Assembly (NCBI GenBank): GCA_016717105.1
Contig: JADKGF010000001.1
Location: 62,001-126,000 of the forward strand
DNA length: 64,000 nt
Reading direction: 5' to 3'
Source: Saprospiraceae bacterium
Lineage (GTDB): Bacteria > Bacteroidota > Bacteroidia > Chitinophagales > Saprospiraceae
The notes beneath the pieces were generated by a model. The model was not told where the DNA came from, did not search any database, and was given only the letters and a program-made list of their open reading frames with translations. Shown here one piece after another: positions 38,532-45,154 of this stretch. The stretch's first letter is position 1; each line of letters opens with the position of its first letter. A program made the translations under genes and the position numbers.

Positions 38532-39773
38532 TTATTCGTAGCGCAATGCCTCTATCGGATCGAGTTTTGACGCTTTTAATGCCGGATAAAGACCAGATAC
38601 CAGCCCTACAATGATACAAACCGAAAATCCAAGCAACATCCAATTCCATGGTATAAAAAAACGACCATCGACCATCACTGACACACCAAAACCCATCAAA
38701 ATACCCAGAATAATGCCTACAATTCCTCCTAAAAGACAAATCACAATCGCCTCTATCAGAAACTGGAGTAACACATTTTTTCTGGTAGCACCTAGGGCTT
38801 TCCTCACACCAATTTCTTTGGTTCGTTCGGTCACAGATACGAGCATAATATTCATCAGTCCAATGGAAGCACCGAGAAGAGTCAACATCGCAATAACTAC
38901 CGTACTCCATCTAAGCGTAGAGGTCATTTCTTTGAGTTGGTTGAGTATTCCGTCGGATTTTCTCAATTCAAAATCATTTTCTTCAGATACTTTTAGTTTG
39001 CGTACATTTCTCATTATACTAATCGCATGGTTGATGGCATCTTCCATTTTATTGGGTTGAGCCACAGCTACTGTAACATTGTACGATTTGTCCGCATATC
39101 CGTATTGTACTTTTGAGTTGTATAATGGTATGAAAACGCGTCGGTCATTAGATCCGCCAGAATTTGAACCTTTGCTTTTTAGCGCACCTACAATCATATA
39201 TTTGTCGCTATTGATGTACAGATCTTTTCCTATAGCTTTTTCTGGTTTGTCTTGGAAGAGTGACTGTACAATCTCGCTTCCTATTATTACCTTATTGGCA
39301 GTAGCCATTATTTCATTATTAGTAAAATTTCTTCCAGCAATGATTTCATAAGCTGAAGTATTCATATAATTTTCGTCGATACCCACGACTCTGACCGTTG
39401 GGTTTGTTTTTTTATCACCATGCTTTATAGTAGCATCACCACTACAAAACGACTCTATGGAAACTCTCGATGCACCATATTGATAATTTTCTTTGAAAGA
39501 CATGGCCTGGTCAAAAACGATTGGTTCCGCTTCTTTGCGGTTTCTCCCATTGTCATTACTTTTAAGTGTTTCTGAAAGTGGTCTTACACTAAATGAATTG
39601 GCACCTAACTTATTGAAATTATCGCTCATCGAAAATAAAATACTGTCAATAGCTGTCAGGATACCCACCAAACATGTGATACCGACAGCAATAATCATTA
39701 AGGTCAACAAAGACCTGAGCAGATTTGCTCTTATTGAGATGATGGCTAATCTAAAATTTTCAATCTGATTCAT
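38532..39773 (-). CDS. ABC transporter permease, MacB/FtsX type
   Basis: A 413-residue permease. The first helix (ANLLRSLLTLMIIAVGITCLVGIL) is followed by a ~230-residue periplasmic MacB_PCD domain, including EIIAGRNF and an IVGALKSKGSNSGG segment. Three C-terminal helices form the FtsX domain (TLLGASIGLMNIMLVSVTERTKEIGVRKALGATR). Such permeases work with a MacB/LolD-type ATPase in mechanotransmission or lipoprotein/peptide export; no ATPase gene is adjacent. A -7 element lies at 39793-39800. The substrate is unknown. Confidence 0.88.
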   Translation of the reverse strand: MNQIENFRLAIISIRANLLRSLLTLMIIAVGITCLVGILTAIDSILFSMSDNFNKLGANSFSVRPLSETLKSNDNGRNRKEAEPIVFDQAMSFKENYQYGASRVSIESFCSGDATIKHGDKKTNPTVRVVGIDENYMNTSAYEIIAGRNFTNNEIMATANKVIIGSEIVQSLFQDKPEKAIGKDLYINSDKYMIVGALKSKGSNSGGSNDRRVFIPLYNSKVQYGYADKSYNVTVAVAQPNKMEDAINHAISIMRNVRKLKVSEENDFELRKSDGILNQLKEMTSTLRWSTVVIAMLTLLGASIGLMNIMLVSVTERTKEIGVRKALGATRKNVLLQFLIEAIVICLLGGIVGIILGILMGFGVSVMVDGRFFIPWNWMLLGFSVCIIVGLVSGLYPALKASKLDPIEALRYE

Positions 39774-39792
39774 TTTGACAATTCACAGCATT

Positions 39793-39800
39793 CAAAAGTA
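39793..39800 (-). promoter_or_regulatory. Promoter -7 element for the ABC permease
   Basis: The minus strand reads TACTTTTG, matching TAnnTTTG, 20 bases upstream of the permease ATG. No -33 TTTG is visible at the expected distance. Confidence 0.5.
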
Positions 39801-40006
39801 AAGCATAAAGTTACATTGTTTTGAATAGTTTGATATCAATTATTAGAAATAGACCGCTTTTTTTACGACTAATGGAAAAATTTGGGTGCTTTTGATTTTC
39901 AATCATCTCTTCTGATAATATATGGACCACTGGACAGTTTTCAACAAAATTCTATGGTTATCCCGGGACAAAAAGGGAATTATTATACAGGTTTGAAAAT
40001 TACGCT

Positions 40007-40014
40007 TAATTTTG
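40007..40014 (+). promoter_or_regulatory. Promoter -7 element for gldH
   Basis: TAATTTTG matches TAnnTTTG and is 18 bases before the TTG start at 40032, implying a leader of only about ten bases. No good -33 is seen. The rest of the 258-base gap upstream holds no gene I can support. Confidence 0.5.
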
Positions 40015-40031
40015 CCTAAAATAATGATGTT

Positions 40032-40499
40032 TTGAAATACCTGACCTTAATTTTTGTCACTTTACTATTTATGATGTCTTGCGGACCTAAAGTGATCTTC
40101 TCGGATAAACAGGAAATTGCCGACAAGTGGACGTATGCGTCACCCATTACATTTACTTATGAAATAGAAGATACATTAAAATCCTACGACTTACAGTTAA
40201 TTGTTGATCACAATAAAGACTTCAAATACGAAAATTTATATATCAATGCTTCAACGGTATTTCCTGATGGTAAAAAAATCACGAATCCCGTTTCTCTTCA
40301 GATGACAAACCCGGAAAGTGAATGGATCGGAAACTGCTCAGGTGATCAATGTACTTTGTCAATAGACATTCTTTCGGGTGCATTTTATAAGTCCATCGGT
40401 AAATATAGCCTGATTATTGAACAATTTTCTAGGTCTGAAATCCTTGAGGGCATCAAAGCAATTGAGTTAAAAATAATTGAGCACCAAAGCCAAAAATAA
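40032..40499 (+). CDS. gldH: Gliding motility lipoprotein GldH
   Basis: A 155-residue lipoprotein. The signal peptide ends in a lipobox (LLFMMSC, Cys ~17). The mature part matches the GldH pattern: YDLQLIVDHNKDF, NLYINASTVFPDGKKI, MTNPESEWIGNCSGD and GKYSLIIEQFSRSEILEGIKAIELKI. GldH is an outer-membrane-associated lipoprotein needed for gliding and linked to T9SS function in Bacteroidota, which fits the T9SS-tagged proteins elsewhere in the window. The TTG at 40032 is the only start that yields a full signal peptide; the ATGs just upstream are out of frame. Its stop is directly followed by the ATG of a GT-C gene. Confidence 0.85.
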   Translation: MKYLTLIFVTLLFMMSCGPKVIFSDKQEIADKWTYASPITFTYEIEDTLKSYDLQLIVDHNKDFKYENLYINASTVFPDGKKITNPVSLQMTNPESEWIGNCSGDQCTLSIDILSGAFYKSIGKYSLIIEQFSRSEILEGIKAIELKIIEHQSQK

Positions 40500-41927
40500 A
40501 TGAAAAAAGACCGCTTTAACCATATATTACCGTACATCTTGTGGCTTTTGTTTGTATTCATAATTGGCTACTTCAAGATAGCACATCACGAATTGTGGAA
40601 AGATGAATGGCAGGCTTGGTTTGTTGCTAAAGATTTGGGCATCAAAGAATTACTTTCATTTTTATATTATGAAGGACATCCATCTTTATGGTACTTGTAT
40701 TTAAAAATATTTACGATTTTTTCTACTTCGACCAATGATGTAGCTTTGATAACTGCAGCTCATTTATTGACGGTCGCTGGTGGATTATATTTTTTGTTTG
40801 TTCGTTTTAGATTGCCCATATTATTAAAGATACTTTTTGCACTGTCGTATTTTGTATTTTTTGAATATGGTATTGTCAACAGAGGCTATTTTCTGGTCAT
40901 TTTAATGGTGTTTTGGATCGTCAATTTACTCAAAACCGAAAATTACTCAAAATCACAAGTTGGATTATTATTGTTTTTGCTTTGTCAAACTGAGGTATAT
41001 GGTGTCTTGATGGCGATATCTTTGGGTTTGTTTCTAATTTCAAAAGAAAAGTTTGAAATTAATACACTAAAGACTCGCGAATTACTTGGATTCTTCTTAG
41101 GTGTTTTGATTTTTGTCATATCAGTTTTCCCGCGTACATCAGGTCACGTCGCACGCACAAGCAATAAGGCACTTACTTTCACAGATCAAGTTTTGTCAGC
41201 AGTTCAAGGCAATCTTAGCAATACCTATCTCATCGGTTCGACCAACGATACTTTCACTTATGGGTGGACTGCCTTGGGCTTGATTTTGTCTTTTATTTGT
41301 CTAGGCGGATTATGGTTTTTATTCAGGAATTTCAAGACACTTCTTTTGAGTGGCGGTATGTTTTTAGTAAGCATGCTCGCCTTCAGTATAGTGCTATATT
41401 TGGGTGGAATCCGTCAGTGGGGCATGGGATTTGTCTTTCTTTTAGCTTTACTAGAGTTGCGCGGAATAGATTTGATCAAAGAAAAAGTGGAAACTGTAAT
41501 ACTTTTAGTCTTTTGCTTATTCAATATCGTCCATTGCAGTAAAGCAGTGTTAGAAGAGATAAAAATCCCGTTTACCAACGCCGAAAAGGCTGGATTATTT
41601 ATACGTGATAAAGTTCCAGTCAAAGTTCCTGTGGTTGCACTCAACAAATTTGAAGCTACGCCAGTATCAGGATATGCAGGGAGGAAATTTTTTGAATTGC
41701 CTGATGGCACTGAATTTTCGTACTTTAAATGGGTGGACAAAATTTATTTGCCTACAGAAGGCGAATTGAAATTATTTGCAAAGTTCAAACAAGTAGGAGG
41801 AATTATACTTTTATCACCCAAGCCAATAGATACACTCAGGTTTCCTTCAGCCCAGCTATGGCAGACTTTTGATGAGACCAATTATAAAAAGGAAAATTAT
41901 TATTTGTACACACTTGCTGCGAAATAA
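40500..41927 (+). CDS. GT-C fold membrane glycosyltransferase (family 39/ArnT-like)
   Basis: A 475-residue inner-membrane protein with about ten helices. The first periplasmic loop has HHELWKDEWQAWFVAKD followed by EGHPSLWYLYLK, the acidic DE motif and HP motif typical of polyprenyl-phosphate-sugar-dependent GT-C enzymes such as PMT/ArnT. The C-terminal ~110 residues are a small periplasmic domain. It likely transfers a sugar from a lipid carrier to a protein or lipid. Its ATG immediately follows the gldH stop (TAA at 40497-40499), indicating translational coupling. Confidence 0.75.
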   Translation: MKKDRFNHILPYILWLLFVFIIGYFKIAHHELWKDEWQAWFVAKDLGIKELLSFLYYEGHPSLWYLYLKIFTIFSTSTNDVALITAAHLLTVAGGLYFLFVRFRLPILLKILFALSYFVFFEYGIVNRGYFLVILMVFWIVNLLKTENYSKSQVGLLLFLLCQTEVYGVLMAISLGLFLISKEKFEINTLKTRELLGFFLGVLIFVISVFPRTSGHVARTSNKALTFTDQVLSAVQGNLSNTYLIGSTNDTFTYGWTALGLILSFICLGGLWFLFRNFKTLLLSGGMFLVSMLAFSIVLYLGGIRQWGMGFVFLLALLELRGIDLIKEKVETVILLVFCLFNIVHCSKAVLEEIKIPFTNAEKAGLFIRDKVPVKVPVVALNKFEATPVSGYAGRKFFELPDGTEFSYFKWVDKIYLPTEGELKLFAKFKQVGGIILLSPKPIDTLRFPSAQLWQTFDETNYKKENYYLYTLAAK

Positions 41928-42002
41928 AGGTCAATGAGTGGTAATCTATAGAGCCACACAATATATTGTAATTTTTAATTATTTTATATTATACATATTT
42001 AT

Positions 42003-42062
42003 TAAAATATTATTTTGTTAATAATTTTAAATTGCTTGTATTGTAAAATATTATTTTGTTAA
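42003..42062. repeat. 19-bp direct repeat pair upstream of the small-protein promoter
   Basis: Two perfect copies of TAAAATATTATTTTGTTAA lie at 42003-42021 and 42044-42062, start-to-start 41 bases (about four helical turns). They are in an AT-rich intergenic stretch just upstream of a consensus promoter. This spacing on one face of the helix suggests paired binding sites for a regulator or nucleoid protein. Confidence 0.7.
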
Positions 42063-42077
42063 ATTACAGTTAACAGC

Positions 42078-42108
42078 TTTGAGAGTGAAACTTTTTGCCT
42101 TATCTTTG
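42078..42108 (+). promoter_or_regulatory. Consensus Bacteroidota promoter for the 57-residue gene
   Basis: TTTG (42078-42081), a 19-base spacer and TATCTTTG (42101-42108). Both elements match the Bacteroidota consensus exactly, making this one of the best promoters in the window. The ATG is at 42147, leaving a leader of about 30 bases. Confidence 0.75.
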
Positions 42109-42146
42109 CGTCATCATTTAAATTAATAATAATAATTTATAGTTTT

Positions 42147-42320
42147 ATGATGCACATTATCAGCAAGTTTGTACCAACACCAGTTATAGAAATGGCAAAA
42201 ACTATTTCGGCAAATCAAGGTGGACAATGGGTAGAAAACAGACAATTGAGAGCAAAAGAAGCAAGTTTAAAAGTTTCAAACAAGTTTAATCCAAAAACTG
42301 CAAGAACGCGCTCGTTCTAA
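42147..42320 (+). CDS. Uncharacterised small basic protein, 57 residues
   Basis: An open frame of 57 codons that starts MMHIISKFVPTPVIEMAKT and ends in NPKTARTRSF, TAA. It has ten Lys/Arg against three Glu and no Asp, so it is strongly basic; it has no signal peptide, membrane helix or Cys. I do not recognise it. Support for a real gene comes from context: a consensus promoter (42078-42108) upstream, a perfect 11-bp terminator hairpin (42353-42381) downstream, and no other gene that these could serve. A nucleic-acid- or ribosome-binding role would fit the charge but is only inference. The same transcript could instead act as a small RNA. Confidence 0.65.
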   Translation: MMHIISKFVPTPVIEMAKTISANQGGQWVENRQLRAKEASLKVSNKFNPKTARTRSF

Positions 42321-42352
42321 TTTAAATCGAAAGGTGATTTGTTAGTTAATAG

Positions 42353-42381
42353 AAAGATGGCTCCCAAAAAGAGCCATCTTT
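42353..42381 (+). terminator. Intrinsic terminator of the small-protein gene
   Basis: A perfect 11-bp stem AAAGATGGCTC / GAGCCATCTTT (42353-42363 and 42371-42381) with a 7-base loop, followed by TATTTTTTA. It lies between the 57-residue gene and the convergent sucC stop at 42392, so it may also serve sucC from the other side, with a poorer T-run. Confidence 0.85.
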
Positions 42382-42391
42382 TATTTTTTAC

Positions 42392-43594
42392 TTATTTCTG
42401 AATCATTTTTTTAACAAGATCCGCTGCTTCCTGCAACTGGATTGCCGACAATACCTCGAGTCCGCTATTATCTATCAGTTCTTTTGCGATATCCGCATTA
42501 GTTCCTTGCAGACGTACGATGATAGGAACATTGATATTTCCCATATTTTTATAAGCATCCACTACGCCTTGTGCTACTCTATCGCATCGAACTATACCTC
42601 CGAAGATATTGATCAAGATTGCTTTTACATTATTATCTCTTAGTATCAACCTAAAAGCTTGTTCAACTCTGGCTGCATCTGCCGTACCTCCTACATCCAG
42701 GAAGTTGGCAGGTGAGCCTCCTGATAACTTGATAATATCCATTGTCGCCATAGCAAGTCCAGCACCATTCACCATACAACCGACATTTCCATCAAGATTT
42801 ACATAATTCAATCCGTAACTTCTAGCTTCAACTTCTGTGGCATCTTCTTCATCCAGATCTCGCATCGCTTCCAAATCTGGATGTCTGAAAAGTGCGTTGT
42901 CGTCAATAGAAACTTTGCTATCTACGGCAATTATCCGGTCATCTGCTGTCTTGAGACATGGATTAATTTCGAAAAGTGAAGCATCAGATCCAATAAATGC
43001 TTTGTACAAATTGCCAATAAATTTAATAAACTCTTTGTAACTATTGCCCGTAAGGCCCAAATTGAAGGCGATATTTCTTTTCTGAAAATCTCTCAATCCA
43101 ACATGTGGATCGATATACTCCTTATGTACCAAATGTGGTGTATTTTCAGCTACTTCTTCTATATTCATACCACCTTCGGTAGAGTAGATGATAACATTTC
43201 GCTTTTTTTCGCGATCCATCAAGATAGAGACGTAATATTCCTTACACTTATCAAAATCGGCATAACAGTCTTCTGCAATCAAAACCTTTCTTACAAGCTT
43301 GCCTTCTCCATCCATACCTCCAGGTGTTTGTGGCGTTTTCAGCATCATGCCTAGGATATTGCTTGCATGTTGTTTGAGGTCATCCAAATTTTTGGCCAGC
43401 TTTACGCCGCCGCCTTTACCTCTACCTCCGGCATGAATCTGGGCTTTAACCACACAATATTCTGTACCTGTTTCAGTTTTGAGCTGCTCATATGCTGACA
43501 CGGCTTCTTCTACTGTATTTGCCACCTTACCACGTTGTATCGCTACACCAAATGAAGCCAGCATTTCTTTACCTTGATATTCATGTAAGTTCAT
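42392..43594 (-). CDS. sucC: Succinate--CoA ligase (ADP-forming) subunit beta
   Basis: A 400-residue TCA-cycle enzyme subunit. It has the N-terminal ATP-grasp fold (MNLHEYQGKEML, VKAQIHAGGRGKGGGVK), the ligand motif EINPC, and the C-terminal CoA-ligase domain with FLDVGGTADAARVEQAF and NIFGGIVRCDRVAQG. It forms an alpha2beta2 or alpha-beta complex with SucD, whose gene is not adjacent here. A consensus promoter is at 43612-43642 with the -7 only 18 bases before the ATG, so the leader is very short. It is the only gene of its transcript. Confidence 0.96.
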   Translation of the reverse strand: MNLHEYQGKEMLASFGVAIQRGKVANTVEEAVSAYEQLKTETGTEYCVVKAQIHAGGRGKGGGVKLAKNLDDLKQHASNILGMMLKTPQTPGGMDGEGKLVRKVLIAEDCYADFDKCKEYYVSILMDREKKRNVIIYSTEGGMNIEEVAENTPHLVHKEYIDPHVGLRDFQKRNIAFNLGLTGNSYKEFIKFIGNLYKAFIGSDASLFEINPCLKTADDRIIAVDSKVSIDDNALFRHPDLEAMRDLDEEDATEVEARSYGLNYVNLDGNVGCMVNGAGLAMATMDIIKLSGGSPANFLDVGGTADAARVEQAFRLILRDNNVKAILINIFGGIVRCDRVAQGVVDAYKNMGNINVPIIVRLQGTNADIAKELIDNSGLEVLSAIQLQEAADLVKKMIQK

Positions 43595-43611
43595 AAAAAA
43601 TGTCTTTGCCG

Positions 43612-43642
43612 CAAAATTAAAGTTTAATTAGCTAAATGCAAA
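43612..43642 (-). promoter_or_regulatory. Consensus promoter for sucC
   Basis: On the minus strand TTTG (plus 43639-43642), a 19-base spacer and TAATTTTG (plus 43612-43619). The sucC ATG is at 43592-43594, so the transcript begins about ten bases before it. Confidence 0.75.
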
Positions 43643-43832
43643 TATTAACAAATATTAAATCATCAAAGAAATAAATTGTTTGTCAAGGATGACGTTTTGA
43701 AGACACTGATCATGTCTTTCGCTCGCTCAAGTTAAAAAATATATAAAATTTGATTACCGTGCTTACTTTTACAATTTTATTTGGGTTTCTAATAAGAGTG
43801 TATTATATTTTAAAAAATCAAAAACCAATATC

Positions 43833-44993
43833 ATGAAAACATTTTTTTACATCGCTGTATTTACATTAAGTTTGGCTTCCTGTAAATCTGTAGAAAAAAT
43901 GATGGCTAAAGGAGAGTATGAAAAGGCTTTTGATTATGCCATTGACAAACTTTCAGATAGTAAAGTCAAAAAAACTGAACATGTCAAAGCGCTAGAAAAA
44001 GCTTATAGCAAGCTCAATAGTGCTTCTCTCAAAGAAATAGACCGACTGAATGCGACATCTAAACCTGAGAATTGGAGCAAAGTACACGCAGAGTATAAAA
44101 AATTGATAACCAGGCAAGATCGTCTTGAATTTTTACTACCACTTGTAAGCGAAAGTGGATATAAGGCTTCTTTTGATATCAAAAATTATAACAGTGAATT
44201 GATCCATGCCGAAGACAATACTTGTTCATATTATTATTCTAATGCAAAAACTTTGATAGAACGTGCTGAAAGTACAGGTAATAAAATGGACGCAAGAAGT
44301 GCTTATGACGAATTGGCAAAAATAGCAAGATTTAAAAAATCGTATCTTGATACTGATGTACTGATTGAGAAGGCCTTGAAGCTGGGCATCACATATATAA
44401 ATATAGAAGTTGATAATAGGCTTGTTAATTTTCAGGGAGATATAATCGAAGATGAATTGTGGGAAATGCCACTTTCTTCCATGGACGATCTCTGGAATGA
44501 TTTCAGCTTAGAAAAATCAGACAAGCGATTTGATTACAGCATAGTTATTAGCTTGGATAATATGAACTTAGGTACTGAAGCAGAAAGAGCGCATACCTCT
44601 TCCCATTCAAGAGAAGTGTTGGTAAGAAAAGAAAAGGTCAAAGAAATCAAAGATAGTGTAGAAGTTTGGGTTGAAAAAGAAGTGTACGAAAACCTAAAGG
44701 CTGATATGACAGAAATCTTTCGTGAAAAAAATTCTGAGTTGCATGGAAACATCTCAGTGTACAATAACCTCAATAACAAACTGATAGATAATATACCAAT
44801 AAACATTTATGATAATTTCAAAGGTTATGCCTGTCAGGTTATTGGAGACTTAGAAGCTATACCTGATGATAAAAAACGAAATCGTGATACATTTTTGGAG
44901 CTATTTCCATCAGATCGCGATGTTTCAAAAAATCTAGCTATAGCTTTTCAGAAGTCGGTAATAAACGAGATAAACCGTGTATCTCTTCCATAA
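43833..44993 (+). CDS. Uncharacterised lipoprotein, tetratricopeptide-like N terminus
   Basis: A 386-residue protein with a lipoprotein signal peptide (FTLSLASC, Cys ~17). The N-terminal ~120 residues are helical with GEYEKAFDYAIDKL, a TPR-like pattern. The middle and C-terminal parts are mixed alpha/beta with no catalytic motif I recognise. Similar lipoproteins of unknown role occur in Bacteroidota. It stands alone between sucC (divergent) and ppdK. A hairpin directly follows its stop. It is probably anchored in the periplasmic face of the outer or inner membrane. Confidence 0.75.
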   Translation: MKTFFYIAVFTLSLASCKSVEKMMAKGEYEKAFDYAIDKLSDSKVKKTEHVKALEKAYSKLNSASLKEIDRLNATSKPENWSKVHAEYKKLITRQDRLEFLLPLVSESGYKASFDIKNYNSELIHAEDNTCSYYYSNAKTLIERAESTGNKMDARSAYDELAKIARFKKSYLDTDVLIEKALKLGITYINIEVDNRLVNFQGDIIEDELWEMPLSSMDDLWNDFSLEKSDKRFDYSIVISLDNMNLGTEAERAHTSSHSREVLVRKEKVKEIKDSVEVWVEKEVYENLKADMTEIFREKNSELHGNISVYNNLNNKLIDNIPINIYDNFKGYACQVIGDLEAIPDDKKRNRDTFLELFPSDRDVSKNLAIAFQKSVINEINRVSLP

Positions 44994-45026
44994 ATCTATG
45001 ATTTAAAGGGCTTTAAATGATAGATT
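44993..45026 (+). terminator. Hairpin directly after the lipoprotein gene
   Basis: AATCTATGATTTAAA / TTTAAATGATAGATT pairs with one G-G mismatch around a GGGC loop (arms 44993-45007 and 45012-45026). It overlaps the last base of the TAA. No U-run follows, so it may be a 3' stabilising hairpin instead of a strong terminator. Confidence 0.5.
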
Positions 45027-45154
45027 GCATGATAGGTACTAGAAATAATAATCTTTATCATATCTTTTGATAATTAAGGTCAGGATTTCTATAAAATTTA
45101 CTCATTTACTTTGTGTCGTTATTACACTTTGATAAGTATTTAAAGTAAAAAATC

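Noticed and set aside
38518..38910. A 130-residue frame antisense-like to the ABC permease end
   Set aside because: It overlaps the permease in another frame on the same strand, is rich in Arg, Cys and Trp, and matches no family; it is a shadow frame.
44993..45026. A riboswitch upstream of ppdK
   Set aside because: The only clear structure in the gap is a simple hairpin abutting the preceding stop codon; no complex conserved aptamer pattern is visible.
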